Assembly (NCBI RefSeq): GCF_900100315.1
Contig: NZ_FNFF01000010.1
Coordinates: 186,001-250,000 of the forward strand
DNA: 64,000 nucleotides
From: Streptomyces indicus
Lineage (GTDB): Bacteria; Actinomycetota; Actinomycetes; Streptomycetales; Streptomycetaceae
Direction: 5' to 3'
Each line of letters begins with the position of its first letter. The first letter of the stretch is position 1. A program made the position numbers and the translations under genes. The notes under the pieces are model-generated. The model worked only from the letters and a program-made list of their open reading frames with translations. It was not told where the DNA came from and made no database searches. Below, in pieces: positions 27,015 through 35,874 of the stretch.

Positions 27015-28940
27015 TCAAGGGGCCGGTACGGCGGGGACGGGGGCGGGGACGGAGGCCGTACCCGGGTCCGGAGCAGGGACCGTATCCGCGTCCGGGGCGG
27101 CGGGTGCGGTGTGCTGGTTCAGGGAGCCGCGGGAGTCGGGCCCCGCGGGGGTGTTCCCGGCACTCGGCGCGCCCGCCGAACTGCCCGCCTCCCCGGCCGG
27201 CGCACCCGCCGCCCCCACGGCCGGCGCCTCCGTCTCGCCGCGCCTGCGGGCCTCCGCCCGCTCGTGCGCCTCAAGGACCGGGTCCACCACCGGCACCGGC
27301 TTGCCCGCGGGCCAGTCGATCGGCCGCTCAGGGGCGCGGCGGACGTACAGCCGCAGGACGCCGCTGCGCTCGGGGAACTCGCCGCGCAGCACGAACTGTT
27401 CGTTGATCACCGAGAGCTTCGCCGCTTCGGTCGGGGACTTCGGGTTCCAGGAGGCCTCGGTCGCGCGCCGCTCCGCGAGCACCCAGACGCGGTCCAACTC
27501 CGCCAGTTTGCGGCGCAGTTCGAGCGGGCCGGTCTCCTTGCCGTACAGCGTTCCCGAGGCGGCGGGGCCGGCCGCGAGCGCGAGGTCCTTCGTGCCGGCG
27601 AAGCCCGCGGGGTAGGTCAGCGCGTGCCGGCGTGCGGGCGACGGCAGGTACAACACCGGGTCGCCGGGCTGGAGTTCGTGCGCCGCGAGCCGTGCGACGG
27701 CCGCCATGTCGTCGGGGCGCCCGTCGGCCGCGGCCTGGCTCTTGTGCTGCGGCAGCTGCCACACGAAGGCCGCCGCCACCGCGGCCGCACCGGCCAGCGC
27801 CGCGGCCGCGCGGTGCGGCGGGTGCCCGGGCGGCAGCAGACGCCGTACGACCGCGGCGCACCGCTCGCCGCCCGCGGCCGCGAGCAGCGGCACCCCGGCG
27901 AGCGCGCACAGGGCGTAGGCGGGGTGGTACAGCGGGCCGGTCTGCGCGAGGGCGATGAGCAGCGCGGGAGGCACCAGGACCAGCGGCAGCGCGAGGGAGT
28001 TGAGGGAGATACGGCCCGTGCGCGGCAGCGGGGCGTTCAGGGCGATGCAGATCATGAGCAGGGCCGCGGTGACGACGAGCGGCGCCGGACCCGTGAAGGT
28101 ACGCAGGAGCGCGTCGACGCGGTCGATGCCGGGGGACGCGACGCCCCGCACGCCCTGCCCGTACGTCAGGCCGAGCAGCGGGAGCAGTGCGGTCAGCGCG
28201 GCCGCGGCGGCGACCGCCCAGCCGCGCCACACCTCGCCGGGGATCCGCCGCCAGGAGACGAGCAGCGTGACCGCGTGGGCGCCGAGCAGCAGGGCCGCGG
28301 AGGGGTGCACGTACGCGGTGCAGCCGAGGACCGCACCGTAGCGGCACCAGTCGCGGGCGCGGCCGAGCTCCGCCGCACGCAGGAACAGCAGCGTCGCCGT
28401 CGCGGCTCCGGCGCAGACCAGGGCGTAGGGGCTGCCGTCCGTCGCGTAGTAGCCGGTGGCCGGCGTGACCGCGTAGAGGAGGCCCGCCCACAGACCGACC
28501 CGGGCCCGCGCGAGCCGTGTGCCGATCACCGCGACGAGTGCGGCGGTCAGGACCACCGCGAGCAGGGAGGGCAGCCGCAGCACGACCTCGCCCGGGTGCA
28601 GGCGGAGCACGAAGTGCAGGAGCGTGTAGTAGACGCCGTCCACCGCGTCGGCCGAGCCGGTCAGCCGCCAGATCTCGGGCAGCGGACGCCGCGCGATCGC
28701 GAAGGCGGCGCTCTCGTCCCGCCACATGGATCCGCGGTCCAGGCCCCACGCGCCGATCGCCGCCGCCGCGAGCGCCGGCAGGGCCGCGGCCGTCACCGCG
28801 GGGCGGGCGAGCAGCAGCCGGGCGAGCATGTCCAGATGGCCCGTGGGGGCGTCGGCCCGGACCGGGGCCGTGGCCGGGTACGCGCGGTGCGCGGAGGCGG
28901 TCGGGGTGCCGGTGAACGCGGAGGCCTGCGTGCGGTACAT
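27015..28940 (-). CDS. GT39-like membrane glycosyltransferase
   Basis: A 641-residue protein with about 11 membrane segments between residues 45 and 400. The first loop holds LDRGSMWRDESAAFAIARR; the R-D-E pair after a GLD/W stretch is typical of the protein mannosyltransferase/ArnT-like GT39 and related GT-C enzymes, which use polyprenyl-phosphate sugars outside the membrane. A soluble domain at about 420-560 (PGDPVLYLPSP, VLRGEFPERSGVLRLYVRR) is followed by a disordered Ala/Pro/Gly tail of about 80 residues. ATG 28940 lies next to AT-rich promoter-like DNA with TTAATA about 20 bases upstream of the start. Substrate unknown; decoration of the wall polymer or of secreted proteins is plausible. 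Confidence 0.8.
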   Translation of the reverse strand: MYRTQASAFTGTPTASAHRAYPATAPVRADAPTGHLDMLARLLLARPAVTAAALPALAAAAIGAWGLDRGSMWRDESAAFAIARRPLPEIWRLTGSADAVDGVYYTLLHFVLRLHPGEVVLRLPSLLAVVLTAALVAVIGTRLARARVGLWAGLLYAVTPATGYYATDGSPYALVCAGAATATLLFLRAAELGRARDWCRYGAVLGCTAYVHPSAALLLGAHAVTLLVSWRRIPGEVWRGWAVAAAAALTALLPLLGLTYGQGVRGVASPGIDRVDALLRTFTGPAPLVVTAALLMICIALNAPLPRTGRISLNSLALPLVLVPPALLIALAQTGPLYHPAYALCALAGVPLLAAAGGERCAAVVRRLLPPGHPPHRAAAALAGAAAVAAAFVWQLPQHKSQAAADGRPDDMAAVARLAAHELQPGDPVLYLPSPARRHALTYPAGFAGTKDLALAAGPAASGTLYGKETGPLELRRKLAELDRVWVLAERRATEASWNPKSPTEAAKLSVINEQFVLRGEFPERSGVLRLYVRRAPERPIDWPAGKPVPVVDPVLEAHERAEARRRGETEAPAVGAAGAPAGEAGSSAGAPSAGNTPAGPDSRGSLNQHTAPAAPDADTVPAPDPGTASVPAPVPAVPAP

Positions 28941-29083
28941 GGATCGAGTTTGTGCTATTAACTGCTGATTTTTGTGGATTGACCGCCTGTGTCCGCCCCG
29001 GCTCCACCTCTGCGGCAGGCATTCCAGCGGGCCCCAAAACCAGCAATACGGGCAATAAGTGCTTTCTATTACTATTTGAGCTT
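28941..29083. promoter_or_regulatory. AT-rich divergent promoter region
   Basis: These 143 bases are among the AT-richest in the window, with runs such as GATTTTTG and TTTCTATTACTATTTG. They lie between the divergent GT39-like gene and the TarS-like gene. TTAATA near 28957-28962 could serve as -10 for the minus direction. No clear pair was found for the plus direction. Confidence 0.5.
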
Positions 29084-30724
29084 ATGGAACATCCGCCCCG
29101 CCCCCGGCCCGCCGAGCCCCAGGTCTGCGTCGTCGTCATCGGCTACAACGACTCCGCTCATGTGGCCGACGCGGTGCGTTCCGCGCTCGCCCAGGGGCCG
29201 GCCGTCCGCGAGGTGATCGCCGTCGACGACTGCTCGGTGGACGACAGCCGCGAGGTGCTGCACCGGCTCGCCGCCGCGGAACCCCGCCTGAAGGTGGTCG
29301 CCCGCGGCACGAACAGCGGAGGCTGCGGCACTCCCCGCAACGACGGCATCGACGCCTGTACGTCGCCGTACGTGATGTTCCTCGACAGCGACGACGTGCT
29401 GCCGCCGGGCGCCGTGGACGCGCTGCTCACGGCCGCGACCGAGCACGGCACCGAGGTCACCGCCGGTCTGTGCGTGCGCAAGGAGCTGCCCTCGGGCCGC
29501 AAGGTGCCCTGGGAGCCGGAGCTCTACGACACCCCGGCGATCGTCGAGCACCCGCGCCTGCGCCCCCGCCTCGTGTTCGACACCCTCTGCGTCAACAAGC
29601 TCTACCGCACCGCCTTCCTGCGCGAGCACGGCATCCGCTTCCCCGACGGTCGGGTGGTCTACGAGGACTTCGTGTTCGGGGCGCGGGTGCTCGCGGCCGC
29701 CCCGCGCATCGCGCTGATCTCCAACCCCGTCTACGTCTGGCACGTACGCCGTTCCGCCGCCAAGCTGTCCATCTCGCTGGACCGCGCGGACATCGCCAAC
29801 TGGCAGGCCCGGATGGACGCGCACCGCGAGGTCGTCGCGATCCTGTCCGGCGCGGGCGAGAAGGAGCTGGCCACGGCGGCGCGCGCCAAGTTCCTCGAGC
29901 ACGGTCTGCGGATGTACACACGCGAGCTCGACCAGCGCACCCCCGAGTACCGCGCGCAGTGGTGGCGGCTCACGCGCGCCTACCTCGCCACGTTCGACGA
30001 GGCCGACTTCGAGCGGGCCCCGGCTCCCGGCCGGGTGATCGGGCGGGTGGTCCTGGCCTCGCCGGACCCCGTCGACCTGCCGCGCCTGAAGCAGGTCGCG
30101 GCCCGCCCGGCCCGGCTCGTGCCGCCGTATGCGACGGACGGTGACGGGCGGCCCGTATGGTCCGCGCGGCTGCCAGAGGTCGGGCTCGACCACCTGCTCG
30201 TGCGGCCGATGCGGCTGCTGCCGCTGGCCGTCGACGCGAGTCTGCTGCCGCGGGCGCGCGCCTCGGTGCTCACGCTCACGCTGCACGAGCTGTACGGACG
30301 CGTCGCCGCCGCCGGTCCCACGAGCGTGGACGTCGAGCTGCGGGACCGCGACGGTGCGGCGCGCGGGCTGCGGCGGACCGCGGCCTGGCGGGCGGCCCCC
30401 GACTCCCGTACGGGAGAAGCGCGTTGGACCGCCGAGGTGCTGCTGGACCTGGGCGCGCTCAACCCCGCGGCCGGGGTGTGGGACCTGCGGCTGCGCGTGC
30501 GCTTCGCCGACGGCACCTCCCGCGAGACCACGGCGCGGGCGGTGGCGGGGCCCGGAGTGCTGCACCGCACGGCGGTACGGGATCTGCGCCGCGGGGTGCG
30601 TCTCGTCCAGCCGTACGCGACGAGCGCGGGGAACCTCGCCGTGCGGGTCGCGCCCGGGATGCGCGGGGTGGCCCGGGTGCTGCGGCGGCGGGCGACCCGG
30701 GTCCGGCAGGCGCTGCGGCGCTGA
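29084..30724 (+). CDS. TarS/TarP-like GT2 glycosyltransferase
   Basis: A 546-residue cytoplasmic protein. The GT2 domain (about 1-240) shows VVVIGYNDSAHV, VDDCSVDDS, NSGGCGTPRNDGI, MFLDSDDVLPPG, CVNKLYRTAFL and VVYEDFVFGARV. The NSGG-x-x-x-PRN, DSDD, KxYR and ED-F order resembles S. aureus TarS/TarP, which attach GlcNAc to poly(ribitol phosphate). The C-terminal ~230 residues are beta-rich and end in a basic tail (RRRATRVRQALRR), in keeping with the trimerisation/polymer-binding modules of TarS. It thus likely glycosylates the polymer built by the TagF-type enzymes. ATG 29084 has only a weak upstream site. Tandem repeats begin at its stop. Confidence 0.82.
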   Translation: MEHPPRPRPAEPQVCVVVIGYNDSAHVADAVRSALAQGPAVREVIAVDDCSVDDSREVLHRLAAAEPRLKVVARGTNSGGCGTPRNDGIDACTSPYVMFLDSDDVLPPGAVDALLTAATEHGTEVTAGLCVRKELPSGRKVPWEPELYDTPAIVEHPRLRPRLVFDTLCVNKLYRTAFLREHGIRFPDGRVVYEDFVFGARVLAAAPRIALISNPVYVWHVRRSAAKLSISLDRADIANWQARMDAHREVVAILSGAGEKELATAARAKFLEHGLRMYTRELDQRTPEYRAQWWRLTRAYLATFDEADFERAPAPGRVIGRVVLASPDPVDLPRLKQVAARPARLVPPYATDGDGRPVWSARLPEVGLDHLLVRPMRLLPLAVDASLLPRARASVLTLTLHELYGRVAAAGPTSVDVELRDRDGAARGLRRTAAWRAAPDSRTGEARWTAEVLLDLGALNPAAGVWDLRLRVRFADGTSRETTARAVAGPGVLHRTAVRDLRRGVRLVQPYATSAGNLAVRVAPGMRGVARVLRRRATRVRQALRR

Positions 30725-30790
30725 ACACCGTTGCGGAGCTGCAGTGTTGAACACTGGCGCGGAGCTGCGACGCTGAACACCGGTGCCGCG
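30720..30790 (+). repeat. 26-bp tandem repeat across a stop codon
   Basis: Units at 30720-30745, 30746-30771 and a partial unit at 30772-30790. The first begins GCTGAACACC and includes the TGA of the TarS-like gene; the others carry the same TGAACAC core. Confidence 0.85.
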
Positions 30791-30791
30791 T

Positions 30792-30837
30792 CATGGAGAA
30801 GGGCCGCAGCCCCCGTGGACTGCGGCCCTTCTCCATG
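30792..30837. terminator. bidirectional terminator
   Basis: A perfect 18-bp inverted repeat (30792-30809 with 30820-30837) with a 10-base loop between the convergent TarS-like gene and galE. Confidence 0.92.
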
Positions 30838-30849
30838 GCAGCGAGGCGC

Positions 30850-31836
30850 TCAGTCGCGCGCGGCCTCCGGGTGGCGGCGCACCCAGCCCGCCCAGGCCGA
30901 GGTGATCATGTCGCGGACGTCGTGCCGCGCCGTCCAGCCCAGCTCGGCGGCGATGCGGTCGGCCGAGGCGACCACGCGGGCCGGGTCGCCGGGGCGGCGC
31001 GGGGTGACCTCGGGCGCAGTGTCGTACCCCGTGATCTCGCCGATCAGGTCGACCAGCTCGCGCACCGAAACGCCTTCGCCGCGGCCGATGTTGACCGTCA
31101 GATCGCTGCCAGGGGCGGCCGCGAGCTTGCGGGCGGCGGCGACATGGGCGTCGGCGAGGTCGGCGACGTGGATGTAGTCGCGGACGCAGGTGCCGTCCGG
31201 GGTCGGGTAGTCGTCGCCGAAGATCCGCGGGGACGCGCCCTCGGTGAGCTTCTCGAAGACCATCGGGACCACGTTGAAGACACCGGTGTCGGCGAGCTCG
31301 GGGGTCGCGGCGCCCGCCACGTTGAAGTAGCGCAGCGACGCCGTCGCGAGGCCGTGGGCGCGGCCGGCCGCGCGGACCAGCCACTCACCGGCCAGCTTCG
31401 TCTCGCCGTACGGGCTCATCGGCAGGCACGGGGTCTCTTCGGTGACGAGGTCCACGTCGGGCATGCCGTAGACCGCGGCCGACGAGGAGAACACGAAGGA
31501 GCGCACGCCGCCGGCCGCCGAGGCCGCGAGCAGGACGCGCAGGCCCTCGATGTTCTGGTGGTAGTAGTGCAGCGGCAGGTCGACGGACTCGCCGACCTGC
31601 TTCTTCGCCGCGAGGTGGACCACGCCGGTGACGCCGTGCTCCGCGATCGCCTTGTCCAGGGCGTCGCGGTCGAGGACGGTGCCCTCGACGAACGGGACGC
31701 CGGCGGGCACGCGCTCGGCCACCCCCGTCGACAGGTCGTCGAAGACGACCGCCTGCTCGCCGGCCGCGAGCATGGCACGGACGACATGCGCCCCGATGTA
31801 TCCGGCGCCGCCGGTGATCAGCCAAGTCATGGTCAC
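30850..31836 (-). CDS. galE: UDP-glucose 4-epimerase
   Basis: A 328-residue short-chain dehydrogenase/reductase of the extended type. It interconverts UDP-glucose and UDP-galactose (some relatives also UDP-GlcNAc/GalNAc). The NAD-binding motif is TGGAGYIGAH near the N-terminus. The catalytic set follows: Ser in FSSSAAVYG and the YxxxK motif in SPYGETK, then RYFNVAGA and DGTCVRDYIHV typical of GalE. GTG 31836 is favoured because GGAAACAGA sits just upstream; ATG 31830 is two codons later. It lies next to a TetR gene in the wall-polymer locus, so supplying galactose for the polymer is likely, though a housekeeping Leloir role cannot be excluded. Confidence 0.93.
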   Translation of the reverse strand: MTMTWLITGGAGYIGAHVVRAMLAAGEQAVVFDDLSTGVAERVPAGVPFVEGTVLDRDALDKAIAEHGVTGVVHLAAKKQVGESVDLPLHYYHQNIEGLRVLLAASAAGGVRSFVFSSSAAVYGMPDVDLVTEETPCLPMSPYGETKLAGEWLVRAAGRAHGLATASLRYFNVAGAATPELADTGVFNVVPMVFEKLTEGASPRIFGDDYPTPDGTCVRDYIHVADLADAHVAAARKLAAAPGSDLTVNIGRGEGVSVRELVDLIGEITGYDTAPEVTPRRPGDPARVVASADRIAAELGWTARHDVRDMITSAWAGWVRRHPEAARD

Positions 31837-31855
31837 TCTGTTTCCGTAGAGGTTC

Positions 31856-31889
31856 GTGCTTCGTGCTTCGTGCTTCGCAGTAGTGCTTC
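31856..31889. repeat. 7-bp tandem repeat GTGCTTC
   Basis: Three adjacent GTGCTTC units (31856-31876) and a fourth at 31883-31889 fill the gap between the TetR gene stop and the galE start. They may lie in the galE leader; function unknown. Confidence 0.8.
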
Positions 31890-31928
31890 GCGGTCGTGGC
31901 GTGTCCTGTCCTACGTCCGGGATGCCTC

Positions 31929-32678
31929 TCAGGTTCCTGAGCCCGGCCCCCGCATCACGCCCGGTCCCTCCATGGCCCGCAGCCCCGCCGCCGTGGCCGC
32001 CGTGAGCCGGTCCAGGTAACCCTTCGGGAGCGGGCCGCGCATCACCACCGAGCGCCAGTACAGCGGCCCGGAGATCAGGTCGAGCGCGAGCTCCTCGTCC
32101 ACGGCCGCGCTCAGCTCGCCGCGGGCCACCGCCGCCTGGACGATGCCGCTGGCCACCGAGTGCTGCCCCTCGCGCAGAGCCTTCTCCAGGGCGTCGCGGA
32201 TCTCGGGGTTGCGGGCCGCCTCGGCCTGGAGGTCCGGGATGATCTGGCCGGCCACCGGGTGGCGCAGGGCGCGCGAGGTGACCTCGTAGAGCAGCCGCAG
32301 ATCGCCCTCGAGCGAACCGGTGTCGGGGGCGGGCAGGCCCTGCACCGCCACCGCCGAGACCAGGTCGAGCACCAGGTGCAGCTTGGAGCGCCAGCGGCGG
32401 TAGACGGCGGTCTTGCCGACGCCCGCGCGGCGCGCCACGCCCTCGATCGACATCCGCCCGTAGCCCACGGCCGCGAGCTCCGCGAAGACCGCAGCGCGGA
32501 TGGCCTCGGTCACATCCTCGCGCAGCACCGCGGCACCGGCCGGCGCCCGACGGCGGGCCGGCCCCGTCGAGCTCGCCGCCTTGGAGCCGCCCGCCGCGGC
32601 GCGGGAGGCGGGCTCAGGGGCGGGCTCGGGAGCGGACGCAGGGCCGGGTTCGGAGGTCTCGGGTGTGTCGGCGGTCAT
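31929..32678 (-). CDS. TetR-family transcriptional regulator
   Basis: 249 residues from ATG 32678 (ATG 32690 is also in frame). The first ~60 residues are disordered and Pro/Ala/Glu-rich. A TetR helix-turn-helix follows: AIRAAVFAELAAVGYGRMSIEGVARRAGVGKTAVYRRWRSK, read here in two parts as the GYGRMSIEGVA and RAGVGKTAVYRRW helices. A ligand-binding C-terminal domain of the TetR_C type then shows GPLYWRSVV. It is divergent from the ABC exporter genes that start at 32812, a usual arrangement for control of an exporter by its own substrate or a lipid intermediate. The regulated gene and ligand are inferred, not shown. Confidence 0.88.
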   Translation of the reverse strand: MTADTPETSEPGPASAPEPAPEPASRAAAGGSKAASSTGPARRRAPAGAAVLREDVTEAIRAAVFAELAAVGYGRMSIEGVARRAGVGKTAVYRRWRSKLHLVLDLVSAVAVQGLPAPDTGSLEGDLRLLYEVTSRALRHPVAGQIIPDLQAEAARNPEIRDALEKALREGQHSVASGIVQAAVARGELSAAVDEELALDLISGPLYWRSVVMRGPLPKGYLDRLTAATAAGLRAMEGPGVMRGPGSGT

Positions 32679-32734
32679 GCCGCACAGCATACGGCCGTGA
32701 GGACGAAACGGTTGCGTTCCGACGTCGATCCCGC

Positions 32735-32748
32735 CTACGCTCACGTAG
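32735..32748. promoter_or_regulatory. candidate TetR operator
   Basis: CTACG-CTCA-CGTAG is a short perfect inverted repeat midway between the divergent TetR and ABC-permease genes. The 5-bp arms are short, so chance is possible. Nearby GACGTCGATC and GACGTAAACG are partly repeated. Confidence 0.35.
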
Positions 32749-32811
32749 CGACGATACGGTCCCGTCCCGACGTAAACGCGCGATAAGAGCAGCGGCGAAG
32801 CGAGGTCATAC

Positions 32812-33738
32812 GTGAGTCAGGTCCTGGATGCCCCGCCGGCACCCGCCCCGCACGGGCCGCCCGCCCGGGCGCTGTCGGCGCGGGAGCTGGCCGAGCGGCA
32901 CGGGCTGAGTGTCGCCAACGCCCGGCCCTCGCTGCCCGGTTACGCGCGGCAGCTGTGGCGGCGCCGGCACTTCATCACGGCGTTCGCCACCGCCAAGCTC
33001 ACGGCCCAGTACAGCCAGGCGAAGCTGGGCCAGGTGTGGCAGGTCATGACCCCGCTGCTGAACGCGGGGGTCTACTACCTCATCTTCGGCGTCCTGATGA
33101 ACGTGAAGCGGGGCGTGCCCGACTACATCCCGTTCCTGGTCACGGGCGTCTTCGTGTTCACCTTCACGCAGTCCTCGATCATCGCGGGCACCCGGGCCGT
33201 CTCCGGGAACCTGGGGCTCGTACGGGCGCTGAACTTCCCGCGGGCGGCGCTGCCCATCTCGTTCTGCCTCCAGCAGTTGCAGCAACTGCTGTTCTCGATG
33301 GTCGCGCTGGCCGCGATCATCCTCGGCTTCGGACTGCCGCTGTCCGCGAAGTGGCTGCTCGTGATCCCGGCCCTGGCCTTGCAGTTCGCTTTCAACGCGG
33401 GCCTCGCGATGGCCATGGCGCGCGTGTGCGCCAAGACCCCGGACATCGGCCAGCTGATGCCGTTCGTGCTGCGCACCTGGATGTACGCGTCCGGCGTGAT
33501 GTTCTCCCTGGACCAGGTGACCAAGGGCAAGCAGGTCCCGCACTGGGTGCACGCAGCGCTCGAGCACAACCCGGCCGCCGTCTTCATCGACCTGATCCGG
33601 TACGCCCTCATCGACAGCTTCCACAGCAGCCGGCTGCCCTCCCACGTGTGGGCCTGGGCGCTGGGCTGGGCGCTGCTCGCGGGCGTCGGCGGCTTCATCT
33701 ACTTCTGGAAGGCAGAGGAGACCTACGGCCGTGGCTGA
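32812..33738 (+). CDS. ABC-2 type permease, TagG-like
   Basis: A 308-residue protein with a cytoplasmic N-terminus of about 60 residues and about six membrane segments. It belongs to the O-antigen/teichoic-acid exporter permease group: LTAQYSQAKLGQVWQVMTPLLNAGVYYLIFG and FPRAALPIS are characteristic (given here as landmarks QYSQAKLG, WQVMTPLLN and NFPRAALP). With the ATPase encoded next to it, it should move undecaprenyl-pyrophosphate-linked polymer across the membrane. GTG 32812 has GAGG 6 bases upstream. Its stop overlaps the ATPase start by 8 bases, so the two are co-translated. Expression is probably under the adjacent TetR protein. Confidence 0.92.
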   Translation: MSQVLDAPPAPAPHGPPARALSARELAERHGLSVANARPSLPGYARQLWRRRHFITAFATAKLTAQYSQAKLGQVWQVMTPLLNAGVYYLIFGVLMNVKRGVPDYIPFLVTGVFVFTFTQSSIIAGTRAVSGNLGLVRALNFPRAALPISFCLQQLQQLLFSMVALAAIILGFGLPLSAKWLLVIPALALQFAFNAGLAMAMARVCAKTPDIGQLMPFVLRTWMYASGVMFSLDQVTKGKQVPHWVHAALEHNPAAVFIDLIRYALIDSFHSSRLPSHVWAWALGWALLAGVGGFIYFWKAEETYGRG

Positions 33739-34612
33739 CACCCTCACCGAAACCGCCCCCGGCAGCACCCGGCCCGCCCCCGCGGACGCCGCCACCGCCT
33801 TCGCGGGCACACCCGACCCCGCCACCACCCCCGTCCCCGCCCAGCGCGCCCCCGAGCGCGTGCCCACCGTCATCGCCGACGGCGTCGACATCGTCTACCG
33901 GGTCACCGGCGCGGGCTCCGGCCGCGGCAGCGCCACCTCAGCGCTCAGCCGGATCCTCGGCCGGCGCCGGCGCCCCGGTGTGCGCGAGGTGCACGCGGTC
34001 AGGAACGTCTCGTTCACCGCGTACCGCGGCGAGGCCATCGGCCTGATCGGCACCAACGGCTCCGGCAAGTCCACCCTCCTGCGCGCGGTCGCCGGCCTGA
34101 TCCCTTGCGAGAACGGGCGGATCTACACCGACGGCCAGCCCTCCCTGATGGGCGTGAACGCGGCCCTGATGGACGACCTGACGGGCGAGCGCAACGTGAC
34201 GCTCGGCTGTCTGGCGATGGGCATGTCCCGCGAGCAGGTGCGCGAGCGCTACGACGGGATCGTGGACTTCTCCGGTGTGAACGAGAAGGGCGACTTCATC
34301 TCGCTGCCCATGCGCACGTACTCCTCGGGCATGAAGGCCCGGCTCCGGTTCTCGATCGGCGCGGCCAAGGACCACGACGTCCTGCTGATCGACGAGGCGC
34401 TCGCCACCGGCGACCGCGCCTTCCAGAAGCGCTCCGAGGAACGCATCCGCGAGCTGCGCGAGAAGGCCGGCACCGTGTTCCTGGTCAGCCACAGCAACAA
34501 GTCCATCCGCGACACCTGCGACCGCGTGCTGTGGCTGGAGAAGGGCGAGCTACGGATGGACGGGCCGACCGAGGAGGTCCTCGCGGAGTACGAGCGCTTC
34601 ACGGGCAAGTGA
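33731..34612 (+). CDS. ABC transporter ATP-binding protein, TagH-like
   Basis: A 293-residue ATPase. A disordered 45-residue N-terminus precedes the nucleotide-binding domain: Walker A GTNGSGKST (residues 107-115), signature SSGMKARLRFSIG, Walker B VLLIDEALATGD and the switch region LVSHSNKSIRD. The MKARL signature and LIDEALATGD are typical of polysaccharide/teichoic-acid exporters (TagH, RfbE, Wzt). It lacks a C-terminal carbohydrate-binding extension, so length-independent export like TagGH is more likely than Wzt-like chain recognition. GTG 33731 overlaps the permease stop. A terminator follows at 34621. Confidence 0.93.
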   Translation: MADTLTETAPGSTRPAPADAATAFAGTPDPATTPVPAQRAPERVPTVIADGVDIVYRVTGAGSGRGSATSALSRILGRRRRPGVREVHAVRNVSFTAYRGEAIGLIGTNGSGKSTLLRAVAGLIPCENGRIYTDGQPSLMGVNAALMDDLTGERNVTLGCLAMGMSREQVRERYDGIVDFSGVNEKGDFISLPMRTYSSGMKARLRFSIGAAKDHDVLLIDEALATGDRAFQKRSEERIRELREKAGTVFLVSHSNKSIRDTCDRVLWLEKGELRMDGPTEEVLAEYERFTGK

Positions 34613-34620
34613 CGGAGCCC

Positions 34621-34652
34621 CGGGCCGGGGGTCCGGATCCGGCCCCGGCCCG
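34621..34652 (+). terminator. terminator after the exporter operon
   Basis: A perfect 10-bp GC stem (34621-34630 with 34643-34652) and a 12-base loop start 9 bases after the stop of the ATPase gene. Confidence 0.75.
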
Positions 34653-34762
34653 CCGCCTCGGCCCCGTGACCGGCGTCACCCACGACTCGTAGAACCCAAA
34701 TCGGACATTTAGCCTCTTCTTGTCGGGGACTGCCCCCTCACCCCCAGCAAGGAACGCACCGG

Positions 34763-35863
34763 ATGGGACTCACCAGCAAGAAGCTGCTGCTGCTCGCGGT
34801 CCTCGTGGCGATCGCGCTCTTCGCGCTCACCATATGGCTGTGGCCGCGCCTGGCCAGGACCAGTGTCCGGGCGCTGCTCGGGCGCTTCCTGCTGCTCGTC
34901 GCCACGCAGCTCGCGGTGCTCTCCGTGGTGCTCCTGTACGTGAACGACAAGTTCGAGTTCTACGCCTCGTGGGACGACCTCTTCGGCACGGAGCAGGGCG
35001 AGGGCGTGGTCCAGGAGGTCGGTCCCGGCGGCAAGCTCGTGTCGATGCAGTCGGCGCAGGCCCTGAGCGGGGGCGGCCGCCTGGAGACCGTACGGATCAC
35101 CGGCCCGAGCACGAAGATCGCCGCGGACGCCAAGGTGTACCTGCCCCCGCAGTACTTCCAGAAGGGCAACGCGGAGAAGAAGTTCCCCGCCATCCTCGCC
35201 ATCACCGGGTACCCGGGCACGGTCGACGGGATGATCAACGAGCTGGGCTTCGTGGACACCGCCCGCGACAAGGCCCGCACCGGCAAGATGCCGCCCGCGG
35301 TGATGATCTTCATCCGGTCGGCGGTGACCCCGCCGCGGGACACGGAGTGCGTGGACATCCCCGGCGGCCCCAAGGTCCTGACGTACTTCGCGAAGGACCT
35401 GCCGAAGGCGGTCGGCTCCCACTACCGGGTCGGCACGGCCACCGAACAGTGGGGTGTCACGGGCTACTCGACCGGCGGCTACTGCGCGCTCAAGCTGCCC
35501 ATGACCTTCCCCGAGAGCTTCACCGCGGGCGCCGCGCTCTCCCCGTACTTCGCGGCGAAGGTGGACGACACCACCGGCGACCTCTTCCACGGCGACAAGC
35601 GGCTGGAGCGCGAGAACGACCTCATGTGGCGGATGGAGCACCTGCCGCAGCCGCCGGTCTCGCTGCTCGTCACGAGCAGCGCCCGAGGCGAGTACGACTA
35701 CGGCCACACCCTCGACTTCCTCTCCAAGCTCAAGGAGGGGCCGATGCGGATGGCGCGGATCATCCTCGACGAGGGCGGCCACAACTTCAACACCTGGAAA
35801 CGCGAAGTGCCGGCCGCACTGACCTGGCTCGGCGGCAAGCTCGACAAGCCCGCGAAGGCGTGA
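34763..35863 (+). CDS. membrane-anchored esterase (esterase D/Ag85 superfamily)
   Basis: 366 residues. Two hydrophobic helices (about 8-28 and 41-60) anchor the protein, and the rest should face outside. The alpha/beta-hydrolase domain from about residue 105 has KVYLPPQYF, LAITGYPG, the nucleophile elbow GYSTGG with Ser236, and a catalytic-type His340 in EGGHNFNTW. This is the PF00756 family that contains the mycobacterial antigen 85 mycolyltransferases and corynebacterial relatives. It might add or remove acyl groups on the polymer outside the cell; the acyl group is unknown. ATG 34763 follows GCAAGGAACG. It is first in a probable operon with the TagF fusion (11 bases later) and the TarS-like gene. 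Confidence 0.82.
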   Translation: MGLTSKKLLLLAVLVAIALFALTIWLWPRLARTSVRALLGRFLLLVATQLAVLSVVLLYVNDKFEFYASWDDLFGTEQGEGVVQEVGPGGKLVSMQSAQALSGGGRLETVRITGPSTKIAADAKVYLPPQYFQKGNAEKKFPAILAITGYPGTVDGMINELGFVDTARDKARTGKMPPAVMIFIRSAVTPPRDTECVDIPGGPKVLTYFAKDLPKAVGSHYRVGTATEQWGVTGYSTGGYCALKLPMTFPESFTAGAALSPYFAAKVDDTTGDLFHGDKRLERENDLMWRMEHLPQPPVSLLVTSSARGEYDYGHTLDFLSKLKEGPMRMARIILDEGGHNFNTWKREVPAALTWLGGKLDKPAKA

Positions 35864-35874
35864 GGAGCCGACTG

